Part shown: one piece after another, positions 56,096 through 64,000 of the stretch
Position numbering within the stretch: position 1 is the stretch's first letter
Layout: each line of letters begins with the position of its first letter
NCBI GenBank assembly: GCA_963834305.1
Contig: CAWIAX010000002.1
Location: forward strand, 1,364,001-1,428,000
Origin: JACCXG01 sp963834305
GTDB lineage: Bacteria > Acidobacteriota > Vicinamibacteria > Vicinamibacterales > 2-12-FULL-66-21
Direction of reading: 5' to 3'
Length of the DNA: 64,000 nucleotides
Notes under the pieces: model-generated
The model's database searches: none
What the model was told of the DNA's origin: nothing
What the model saw: the letters and a program-made list of their open reading frames with translations, nothing else
Position numbers and translations under genes: made by a program

Positions 56096-58087
56096 TTGCT
56101 GACTCGCATGCTGACGGCTGTCTGGTTGGTGGCGGTGCTGGCGGCGTCCGCGCCGGGCGCGCAGGAGGCCGCACAGGACCGGCCTGATGCGCCGCAGCGT
56201 CCCTTCCGGACCGGTGCGCTCTACGTGCGGGTGGACGCCTATCCCTCCCGGGACGGCAAGCCGGTGACCGGCCTGTCCGCCACCGATTTCGAGCTGCTCG
56301 AGGACGGCAAGCCGCAGTCGATCGAGACCCTGGAGTTCATCGAGCACGCGGCGTTCACACCGCTCGGCGAGCGGCGCGACCCCAACTCGCAGCGCGCCGG
56401 CATGGAGCTCGCCCGCGATCCCGCCTACCGCGTCTTCGTCCTCTACCTCGATGCCTTCCACGTGGACTTCGGCGGCTCCAGCCGCACCCGCGTGCCGATC
56501 ACCGAGCTCCTCAACCGCATGATGGGCCCGAAGGATCTCTTCGGGGTGCTGACGCCCGCCCAGTCGCCCCAGGACCTCCTGCTCGGACAGCTGACCCAGA
56601 CGATCCAGCAGCAGCTCGACGCCCACCCGATGTGGGGCCTGGCCGGCCGCATCGCGCCGCAGCCCGGCGAGCCGGAGCTCGAGTTCGCGTTCCCGCGGGA
56701 CGGCGCCTACCTCGTGTCGCTGCGGCGCCTCGACAAGGTCTACTCCGATCTCGAGGGGCTGGTGGAGATGCTCGGGGTGCTGCGCGACGAGCGCAAGAAC
56801 ATCATCTTCTTCTCCGACACGCTGCCCTCTCCGGGCACGCGGTTCAGCAGCATGGCCAGCGACCCGGGCGGGCGCGGCACCCCGCCGGGCATCGGCGTCG
56901 GCCCGACGGGCGGGCTCACCATGGGCAGCCGCAACGAGGCGGAGCCGGACCGCCTGCGGATGAGCGCGGAGCGCGCGCGGCTTCTGGCGATCGACTTCGA
57001 CCGGCGCTTTCGCGACATCCTCACGCGCGCCCGGCAGGCCAACGTCTCCTTCTATACCGTCCGGCCCGGCGGACTGGACATGAATTCCAGCCTGCTCAAC
57101 AGCGGTGTCTCGAACCTGCGGGTGCTGGCCGACGAGACCGACGGCATCAACGTCGGCGCCAGCAACGATCTGCGGGCCGGCCTGCGCCAGGTGGCCGACG
57201 ACCTGTCGTCGCATTACGTCCTCGGCTACTACACGAGCAACACGCAGTGGGACGGCCGCACGCGCAAGCTGACGGTGCGGCTGAAGGCCACCGGCCAGAC
57301 GATCCGCGCCCGCCGCGAGTACCGCGCCCCGACCGAAGCGGAGATGGCAGCCATCCGGACCGCCCGCACCACGGCTGCCGCGGGCGGCGGCACGCCCTCC
57401 GGCACCGACACCGCGCTCAGCGCCCTGTCGCGCCTCCGTCCCGCGGCGCGCTTCCAGGCCTACGGCGCCGCCGGCGCCGCCGATGTCGCGGTGATTGCCG
57501 AGATCGCCTCGACTGAGATCGAAGAAGGACGCTGGAGGAAGGGCGCGGACGTGGAAGTCACGTTGACCTCCGCTTCCGGCGCCCCGGCCACGGCGGCCGG
57601 CCGCATCGAGGCGGGCGCGCGCGGCACGGTCGTCCGCATCCCGGCCATCGGGCAGGCCGGCCCGTGGCAGGCGGTGGTGAAGATCCGGGGAGAAGAGGTC
57701 ATGCCCGAATCCGACACCATCTCGATCGAACGCGGCACCGGCCAGGCGCTCGGCAAGCCGCTCGCCTACCGCGCCGCATCGGCCGCGGCCGCCGCGTTCC
57801 GTCCGCTCGCGGCGTTTCACTTCCGGCGCACCGAGCGCGTCCGGATCGACTGGCCCATCCTGCAGCCGCTCGAGTCGAGCAGCGCCCGCCTGCTCGATCG
57901 CAACGGCAACCCGCTCCCCGTCCCGGTCACGCTCTCGACGCGCGACGCCGATGGCACCGCGGTCCTCTCGGGGGCGATCAGCCTGGCGCCGCTCAGCATC
58001 GGCGACTACGTGGTCGAGGTGAACGCCACGGCCGGCGGGGCGGCCGAACAGCAGCTGATCGCGATTCGGGTCGCGATGGCGCGATGA
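56096..58087 (+). CDS. VWA domain protein (VWFA-related acidobacterial type)
   Basis: Exported protein of 663 residues. TTG at 56096 is 8 bases after GGAAGGAG, better placed than the ATG at 56108; TATAGT at 56063 may be its -10 box. Signal peptide MLTRMLTAVWLVAVLAASAP. The family N-terminal block (RVDAYPSRDGKPVTGLSATD, DFELLEDGKPQ) is followed by a VWA domain whose metal site is degenerate (VFVLYLDAFHVDFGG instead of DxSxS). Other blocks: RKNIIFFSDTLPS, LADETDGINVGASNDL and SSHYVLGYYTSN. A C-terminal beta region follows. Coupled to the BNR-repeat gene by ATGA. Function unknown; the family is very expanded in Acidobacteria. Confidence 0.88.
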   Translation: MLTRMLTAVWLVAVLAASAPGAQEAAQDRPDAPQRPFRTGALYVRVDAYPSRDGKPVTGLSATDFELLEDGKPQSIETLEFIEHAAFTPLGERRDPNSQRAGMELARDPAYRVFVLYLDAFHVDFGGSSRTRVPITELLNRMMGPKDLFGVLTPAQSPQDLLLGQLTQTIQQQLDAHPMWGLAGRIAPQPGEPELEFAFPRDGAYLVSLRRLDKVYSDLEGLVEMLGVLRDERKNIIFFSDTLPSPGTRFSSMASDPGGRGTPPGIGVGPTGGLTMGSRNEAEPDRLRMSAERARLLAIDFDRRFRDILTRARQANVSFYTVRPGGLDMNSSLLNSGVSNLRVLADETDGINVGASNDLRAGLRQVADDLSSHYVLGYYTSNTQWDGRTRKLTVRLKATGQTIRARREYRAPTEAEMAAIRTARTTAAAGGGTPSGTDTALSALSRLRPAARFQAYGAAGAADVAVIAEIASTEIEEGRWRKGADVEVTLTSASGAPATAAGRIEAGARGTVVRIPAIGQAGPWQAVVKIRGEEVMPESDTISIERGTGQALGKPLAYRAASAAAAAFRPLAAFHFRRTERVRIDWPILQPLESSSARLLDRNGNPLPVPVTLSTRDADGTAVLSGAISLAPLSIGDYVVEVNATAGGAAEQQLIAIRVAMAR

Positions 58088-61000
58088 CGCATCGCATTCG
58101 CCTGATCCTGCTCGCGGCTGCCGTGGCGGCAGTGGGCGGCCAGGCCCTTCTCACCGGGCGGAGCGGCCAGGCCGGTACCGGCCCCCGAAGGCAGCCCGTT
58201 CAACGCGCTGCACTTCAGGTCGATTGGACCGGCGTCGATGTCCGGCCGCATCGCCGATCTCGCGGTCTACGAGGCCAACCCTTCGATCTACTACGTTGCC
58301 ACCGCGCACGGCGGCGTCTGGAAGACGACCAACAACGGGACGACCTTCGAGGCGCAGTTCCAGCAGCAGGGCCTGCTGTCGATCGGCGACGTCACCGTCT
58401 CGCCGAGCAATCCGGACCTCGTCTGGGTCGGCACCGGCGAGTCGAACAACCGCCAGAGCACCTCCTGGGGAGACGGCGTCTACAAGTCCACCGACGGCGG
58501 CGCAACCTACACGAACATGGGTCTCCGCACCTCCCGCCACATCAATCGCATCGTCATCGATCCCCGGAACACCAATACGGTCTTTGTCGCGGCCACCGGC
58601 AGCCTCTGGGGTCCGGGTGGCGAGCGCGGGGTGTACCGGACATCGGACGGCGGCAACTCGTGGCAGGCCGTGCTGCAGGTGGACGACGACACGGGCGCCA
58701 ACGATCTGATCATGGATCCCTCGGACAGCGAGGTGCTCTACGCCTCCATGTACCAGCGCCGCCGCACCGCGTGCTGCATGAACGGCGGCGGCCCCGGCAG
58801 CGGCATCTGGAAAAGCACCGACGGCGGCGACACCTGGACGCGCATCCGCGGCGGCGTGCTCGATCAGCCGCTCGGACGGATCGCGCTCGACGTCTACCGC
58901 CGGCGTGCCAACATCCTCTACGCGCTCATCGAGGGGCCGGCGGCCCCGGCCGGGGGCCGCGCCGGCGGCGGCACCGCCGCGCCAGCCGGGCCGGGAGCCG
59001 GAGCGCCGGGAGCCCAGGAAGCGCAACCCCAGGCCCAGCCGGCAGGCGCCGCGCAGGGCGGCGGCGGGCGGCAGGCCGGGCGTGGATCAATCGCCCCTCA
59101 GGGTGTCGACGGGACGAGTACCGGCCTCTATCGTTCGGACGATGCCGGGGAGACGTGGCGCAAGGTCAACAACGCCAACCCGCGCCCGATGTACTTCAGC
59201 CAGGTGCGCATCGATCCCAACGACGCCGAGGTCGTTTATATCGGCGGCGTCGGCCTGTATCAGACCCTCGACGGCGGGGCCACGATTGCCACCGACGTCG
59301 CCGCGTCAACGCACGACGACGTCCATGCCATCTGGATCAACCCCGCGAACTCCGATCACGTCCTGATCGGCAACGACGGCGGCCTCGCGGTGTCGTACGA
59401 CGGCGCCCGGAAATGGGCCGTCCTGCCCAACCTGCCGGTCGGGCTCTTTTACCACGTCAGCGTGGACAACGCCGTGCCCTACAACGTGTGCGGCGGCATG
59501 CAGGACAACTACAACTGGTGCGGCCCGAGCGCCGTCCGCGGCGTGGCCGGCATCGCCGGATTTCACTGGTGGACGCTGCTCGGCGGCGATGGCTTCGTGG
59601 TGCTCCAGGATCCCGCCGATTACCGGATCGCCTATGCCGAGTCCCAGGACGGCAACATCGTCCGGGTCGATCGGGTGACCGGCGAAACGTTGTCCGTCCG
59701 GCCGCCGCCCGGCGTCGGCGAACCGCCGCTGCGGTGGCACTGGGACACGCCGCTGGCCTTCTCGCCGCACGATCCCGCGGTCATCTTCGCCGCCGCCAAC
59801 AAGGTGTTCCGCTCGAATGACCGCGGGCTGTCGTGGACGGCCATCAGCCCCGACCTGACGAAGAACGCGGAACGCGACGCCATCGAGACCATGGGCGTCA
59901 GGAACAGCGAGATTCGCATCGCCCGCAACGACGGCATCGGCGCCTGGCCGGCCATCGTCACCTTCGCGGAGTCGGCCAGGCGCGCCGGCATCATCTACAC
60001 GGGGACGGACGACGGCAACGTCCACGTGACGCGCGATGGCGGCAAGGACTGGGCGAGCGTGGCCGACCGCGTCCCGGGCCTCCCGGCCGGCATCTTCGTC
60101 TCGGACGTCGTGCCCTCGAGATTCGCAGACGCGGTCGTCTACGCCACCTTCGACGGGCATCGCCAGAACGACTTCGGCACCTACATCTACGCCAGCCGCG
60201 ACTATGGCCAGACCTGGCGCTCGATCGCCGCCAACCTGCAGGACGAGGTGGCGCGCACGCTGACCGAAGATCACAGGAACCCCGACGTGCTCTACCTCGG
60301 CACCGAGACCGGGCTGTTCGTGACGCTCGATCGCGGCGGCAGCTGGCAGCGCATCGAGAGCAACCTGCCGACCGTCCGCATCGACGAGATCGTGCTGCAT
60401 CCGCGCGACAACGCGATGATCCTGGCGACCCACGGGCGGGCCATCTGGATCCTGGACAATCTCGCCCCCATCCAGGAGTTTGCCGCGGCGCAGGCCACGA
60501 CCGCCGCCGCCAAGCTGTTCGCCCCGCCGGCCACGGCGATGTTCCGGCGGCCCTGGCGCGATCGGAACTACGAGTTCTGGGGCGATCAGACGTTCTTCGG
60601 CGAGAACCCGCCGCAGGCAGCCGTCATCACCTGGTACAGCCGGCGCAAGGTGACCGACGTGGCCCTCCGCATCACGGATGCCGCCGGACGGCAGGTCCGG
60701 GAGATTGCCGGGCCTGTGCTGGCCGGCGCGCTCGACGCCGGCATGCACTCGGCCTGCTGGGACCTCCGCGTGCAACCGCTTCCCGCGCCGCTCTGCAGGG
60801 CGCGGCGGACGCCAGGGCGGCGCGCCGCCGGCGGGGACGCCGTCACCCTTCGGGGCCGGCTGTGCGGCGCCAGGCACCGCGGCCGGCGGGGCCGGGCCGG
60901 TGCCAGGCCCTCACGTCCTGCCAGGGCTGTACACCGTGGCGCTCGTCGTCGAGGGCAAGACCATCGAGACGCGGCCACTGCGGGTGCTGGCGGATCCGGA

Positions 61001-61502
61001 TGTGGCCCTCAGCAATGGCGAGCGGCGGCGGATGCACGCCATGGCGATGGAACTGCACGGGCTGCAGGGCCGCGCGGCCGAGATGACCAGCACGCTGGCG
61101 GACGTGGCCCGGCAGATGCCGGCGGTCTTGAAGGCGATTGACGGGCGGGCGGATTTTCCGGCGGACGTGAAGAGCGCGTTCGACGCCGTCCGGAGTCAGC
61201 TGGAAACCTTCACCGCCAGGTTTGCCCCGGCGGGCGGCCGAGGCACCGGCGGCGGGGGCCGCAGCGGCGCGCCCGAGAGCCTGCCCGCCCGGATTGCCCA
61301 GGCGAAGAACGGCCTGATGGGGAGCATGCCGGTCACGGCCCAGACCGCCGACGCCTACCAGCGCTCGAAAGCGGACGTGCCGAAGGCGATCGCGGACGCG
61401 CGCGCGTTCCTCGCGACGGTGCAGACGCTGAGCGTGACGCTCGCCCGTCACAACATCACGCTGACCGTTCCCGCGGCCGCGGGCGCAACGCCCGCGCCGT
61501 AA
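58084..61502 (+). CDS. Large exported BNR-repeat (sortilin/VPS10-like) beta-propeller protein (two frameshifts)
   Basis: Protein of ~1139 residues; signal peptide MTHRIRLILLAAAVAAVGGQ. Slip near 58186, then EGSPFNALHFRSIGPASMSG opens the propeller. Eight Asp-box (BNR) motifs are visible, for example STDGGATYT, TSDGGNSWQ, STDGGDTWT, SDDAGETWR, SNDRGLSWT, TRDGGKDWA, SRDYGQTWR and TLDRGGSWQ. A low-complexity Gly/Ala/Pro insert lies at 58920-59100. The C-terminal ~250 residues form a helical region reached through a slip near 60805 (HVLPGLYTVALVVEGKTIE). Such proteins are annotated as glycosyl hydrolases, but catalytic residues are not evident. It may bind or cleave glycans or peptides outside the cell. 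Confidence 0.85.
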
Positions 61503-61505
61503 CCC

Positions 61506-62624
61506 TCAGTCCTCCGGCCGTCCCTGGAGGAGCGCGTCGCAGCTCTCGAGCCGCGGGCCTTTTTCGTCGCACACCGCGAAGGTCAGCTTCCCGGGATTGT
61601 AGAGCGCCACGCCCGCGTAGTCTCCCTTCGCGTTCAGCGCGTAGAAGTTGAGGTTGAAGTTCGGCTCGCCGCGCGCGTTCAGCAGGCGCTTCTCGACCTG
61701 GTACGCCTTGACCCGGCGCAGCGCCTCCATGCCGGCGTCTTTGGGATGCCGGCCGCGGCGCATCTCTTCGACGATGAGGAACGAGGCGAGGCTGAAGAGG
61801 TTGGCCTCGCCGCGCCCGGTCGATCCGGCGGCGCCGACCGCGCCATCCACATACAGGCCGGCGCCGAGGATCGGCGAGTCGCCGACCCGCCCGGGAATCT
61901 TCCACGCCAGCCCGCTGGTGGTCGTGACCCCGCAGATCTCTCCCGCGGCGTTGACGCCGTTGCAGTTGATCGTGCCGTAGAGATGCTGGGGATCGACCAG
62001 CCCCTCGGCGATCATGTCGCGGTCCACCTGCCGCAGCGCCGCTTCCCGCTTGGCCGGATCGAGGTAATGCAGCGGATCGCTGCGGCGCTTCCATTCCAGC
62101 CAGCTGTTCCGCGAGCGCTCGGTGTTGAGGTCATCCTCGATCGTGAACCCCATCCCCCGGGCGAAGCGCTGCGCATCGTCGCCGACGATGAGGTGGTGGT
62201 CGGTGTAGTCCATGACCTTCTGCGCCACCAGGGACGGGGTGCGGACGCCTTCGAGGCACGCGACACCCCCCGCCCGCTTGCGCGGACCGTGCATGCAGCA
62301 GGCGTCGAGCTGGACGACCCCTTCGGCATTCGGCAGGCCGCCGTAGCCGACGCTCGTGTCCTCGGGGTCGAGCTCGACAATGTTGACGCCGGCGATGAGC
62401 GCATCGAGCACGTCGGTGCCCTTGGTCATGAGGGCGAACGCCCGCTCGATGCAGGTCTCCGATCCGCCGTTTCTGTGGCTATGCCCGTTGGACGACGAGA
62501 TGATGACCGGGCGCGCGGCGCCCCGGGTCACGACCGCGGGGGCGGACGTCTGGGCCTGGGCGGCAGCGGCCAGCCCGGCAGCCGCGCCGCTGAGGACGAA
62601 TTCACGACGGTTGAGTGTCGGCAT
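61506..62624 (-). CDS. N(4)-(beta-N-acetylglucosaminyl)-L-asparaginase family Ntn-hydrolase, Tat-exported
   Basis: Glycosylasparaginase-type N-terminal-nucleophile hydrolase, 372 residues, intact. Tat signal NRREFVLSGAAAGLAAAAQ (Arg6-Arg7). The precursor should cut itself between Gly217 and Thr218 (HLYGTINCNGV), freeing Thr218 as nucleophile. Substrate-site blocks are GRVGDSPILGAGLYVDGAVG and AAGSTGRGEANLF; the first half shows SVGYGGLPNAEGVVQLDACC. The enzyme removes the asparagine-linked GlcNAc bond or hydrolyses L-asparagine/isoaspartyl peptides. It is convergent with the BNR protein gene, whose stop is 3 bases away, fitting a possible glycoprotein-degradation role (inference). Confidence 0.92.
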   Translation of the reverse strand: MPTLNRREFVLSGAAAGLAAAAQAQTSAPAVVTRGAARPVIISSSNGHSHRNGGSETCIERAFALMTKGTDVLDALIAGVNIVELDPEDTSVGYGGLPNAEGVVQLDACCMHGPRKRAGGVACLEGVRTPSLVAQKVMDYTDHHLIVGDDAQRFARGMGFTIEDDLNTERSRNSWLEWKRRSDPLHYLDPAKREAALRQVDRDMIAEGLVDPQHLYGTINCNGVNAAGEICGVTTTSGLAWKIPGRVGDSPILGAGLYVDGAVGAAGSTGRGEANLFSLASFLIVEEMRRGRHPKDAGMEALRRVKAYQVEKRLLNARGEPNFNLNFYALNAKGDYAGVALYNPGKLTFAVCDEKGPRLESCDALLQGRPED

Positions 62625-62647
62625 GGCGCTCGTAGTGTAGCCGTTTA

Positions 62648-62676
62648 TTGACGGGCACCGGATGGGCGACTACGAT
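62648..62676 (+). promoter_or_regulatory. Candidate promoter of the threonine dehydratase gene
   Basis: TTGACG (62648-62653), a 17-base spacer and TACGAT (62671-62676). The -10 box ends 8 bases before the GTG at 62685, predicting a leaderless transcript. Confidence 0.5.
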
Positions 62677-62684
62677 AAAGGTTT

Positions 62685-63683
62685 GTGCCTATCCAGTGCG
62701 GTGCGGTGAGCGCCCGTCACATCTCGATCGAGACGATCCGCGAGGCCGCGTCCACCGTTTACGAGGCCGCTGTCCGCACGCCACTCGTCCGGCTCGATGC
62801 GGGTGCGGCCGCCGCGCCGCCGGCCGGCCTCTTCCTCAAGCTCGAAACCCTGCAGCCGATCGGGTCCTTCAAGATCCGCGGCGCCTACAACGCCGTCCGG
62901 CGGCTGACGCCGGGCGCACGGGCACAGGGCGTCTGGACGGTGAGCGCCGGCAACGCCGCGCAGGGTGTGGCGTTCGCCGCGCGCCGGCTGGGAGCGGCCG
63001 CGAGCGTGCTCGTCATGGACACCGCCCCCGACATCAAGCTCCGCGCCATCGAGCGCCTCGGCGCGTCGATCGTGCAGGCGCCGTTCGACGAGTGCTGGCA
63101 GGCGGTGGAGGCCCACCGGTCCAGCCGCATGCGCGGCCACTTCGTCCACCCCTTTGACGACGACCAGTTCATCAGCGGCAACGGCACGATCGGCCTGGAG
63201 ATCGTCGAGGACCTGCCCGACGTGGACGCGGTGATCGCGCCGCTCGGCGGCGGCGGCCTGCTGGCGGGCGTCGCGTGTGCGCTCCAGGCCCTCCGCCCGG
63301 GAGTGCCGGTGTATGCGGCCGAGCCGGCCACCGCGGCGCCGCTGGCGCGCTCGCTGGCCGAGGGGCGCGCCTGCCGCTTCGACGACTGGACGCCGTCGTT
63401 CGTGGACGGCGCCGGCGGCCGGTCGGTGCTCGAGAGCATGTGGCCGCTGCTGCGGGACGGCGTCGCCGCTTCCATCGTCGTCTCCCTCGACGAGGTGGCC
63501 CGGGCCATGGCGCTCGTCGCCGAGCGCACCCACGTGATCGCCGAAGGGGCGGCGGGCTGCGCGGTCGCCGCGGCGCTGTCGCCCGCCTTCGCCGCCCGCG
63601 GCCACAAGAACGTCGTCGCCATCGTCTCCGGCGGCAACATCGATTTGGCGCGCTTTGCCGGCCTGGCAGGCGCACGCGCGTGA
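62685..63683 (+). CDS. Threonine/serine dehydratase
   Basis: PLP-dependent fold-type II lyase of 332 residues that deaminates threonine to 2-oxobutanoate or serine to pyruvate; cytoplasmic. PLP lysine Lys63 in IGSFKIRGAYN; substrate loop TVSAGNAAQGVAFAARR (usually SSGNHAQG, here SAGNAAQG with the His replaced by Ala); phosphate-binding glycine loop APLGGGGLLAGVA; cofactor-ring contact in VAIVSGGNIDL. There is no C-terminal ACT regulatory domain, so it is the short catabolic type. The GTG start lacks a ribosome site but lies 8 bases from a strong -10 box. The glucan phosphorylase gene follows 19 bases later. Confidence 0.9.
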   Translation: MPIQCGAVSARHISIETIREAASTVYEAAVRTPLVRLDAGAAAAPPAGLFLKLETLQPIGSFKIRGAYNAVRRLTPGARAQGVWTVSAGNAAQGVAFAARRLGAAASVLVMDTAPDIKLRAIERLGASIVQAPFDECWQAVEAHRSSRMRGHFVHPFDDDQFISGNGTIGLEIVEDLPDVDAVIAPLGGGGLLAGVACALQALRPGVPVYAAEPATAAPLARSLAEGRACRFDDWTPSFVDGAGGRSVLESMWPLLRDGVAASIVVSLDEVARAMALVAERTHVIAEGAAGCAVAAALSPAFAARGHKNVVAIVSGGNIDLARFAGLAGARA

Positions 63684-63702
63684 CGACTGTACCAACGGAA
63701 GG

Positions 63703-64000
63703 ATGACCTTGGAGCCCAACGTGAGCAACCCGTCCGGACCCTCTCTGCCCGAACGCCTGAAGCGGCTGCCGGAACTGGCCGGCGACCTGTGGTGGACCTG
63801 GAACCCGGGCGCCCGCGAAGTCTTTCGCCGGCTCGACTACACGCTGTGGCGTCAGACGGCGCACAACCCGGTGCTCATGCTGCGGCAGGTGTCGGCGGAG
63901 ATGCTCGAGCAGGCCGCGCGGGACGAGCGGTTCCTGGCGACCTTCGACGACCGCGATCGAGGCGCTCGACCGCGCGCGCAGCGCCGACGACACGTGGTGG
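63703..64000 (+). CDS. glgP: Alpha-glucan phosphorylase, N-terminal part (truncated by window; one frameshift)
   Basis: Start of an alpha-glucan (maltodextrin/glycogen) phosphorylase of the class with an N-terminal DUF3417 domain, which releases glucose 1-phosphate from storage glucan. Visible blocks: LPERLKRLPELAGDLWWTWN, PGAREVFRRLDYTLWRQTAH and NPVLMLRQVSAEMLEQAA. The frame slips near 63953, from FDD to AIEALDRARSADDTWW, apparently an extra C beside GATC. GGAAGG directly abuts ATG 63703, so TTG 63709 or GTG 63721 may be the true start. Most of the protein lies beyond the window. Confidence 0.82.
   Translation, partial: MTLEPNVSNPSGPSLPERLKRLPELAGDLWWTWNPGAREVFRRLDYTLWRQTAHNPVLMLRQVSAEMLEQAARDERFLATFDDRDRGARPRAQRRRHVV

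Overview
The window is about 70% GC and tightly packed. Oar-type TonB receptors with carboxypeptidase-regulatory-like domains, a VWA protein of the acidobacterial type, CRTAC1/ASPIC and TPR proteins, a PVC-type heme-binding dehydrogenase, two S9 peptidases and several Tat-exported oxidoreductases together point to an acidobacterium, probably of the Vicinamibacteria. No rRNA, tRNA, CRISPR array, prophage or transposase was seen.

Layout. 1-9.5 kb: a truncated TonB receptor diverges from a two-subunit molybdenum hydroxylase (iorA/iorB-like), followed by an Nramp-like transporter and a convergent CehA/McbA hydrolase. 9.5-10.7 kb: a non-coding block made largely of short repeats. 10.7-21.6 kb: a GT-C glycosyltransferase, an ATP-grasp enzyme, a translationally coupled Gfo/Idh/MocA oxidoreductase and heme dehydrogenase, glucuronate isomerase, an aldo/keto reductase, a luciferase-type monooxygenase and a DinB protein, which reads as sugar and small-molecule oxidation. 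21.7-33.1 kb: an amine oxidase-type flavoprotein facing a six-gene minus-strand run (TonB receptor, four TPR proteins, CRTAC1 protein). 33.3-39.8 kb: a BON protein, a HupE/UreJ protein with a metallo-beta-lactamase remnant, a secreted helix-hairpin-helix protein, a cytochrome-barrel fusion and a pentaheme cytochrome. 39.8-44 kb: kup under a c-di-AMP riboswitch, divergent from an S9 peptidase. 44-52.3 kb: a secreted phospholipase D-like protein, a response regulator, an amidohydrolase, a small barrel protein and a DPP-IV-type peptidase. 52.4-56 kb: a coupled operon of uridine kinase, membrane protein, acetyltransferase, dUTPase and a DNPH1-like hydrolase. 56-64 kb: a VWA protein, a BNR-repeat protein, a glycosylasparaginase-type hydrolase, a threonine dehydratase and the start of an alpha-glucan phosphorylase.

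Most gene products carry signal peptides or Tat motifs and act in the envelope: binding and importing polymers, degrading peptides and oxidising sugars, with c-type cytochromes as likely electron acceptors. The best regulatory signal is the c-di-AMP (ydaO-yuaA) aptamer, whose transcript appears to begin at the aptamer itself, in front of kup.

About 39 single-base frame changes interrupt otherwise conserved genes. They cluster locally and are most simply residual sequence errors, so broken genes are annotated across their full apparent span with the slips noted. The most unusual signal is a family of period-7 and period-8 G-tract tandem arrays that sit directly at gene 3' ends.
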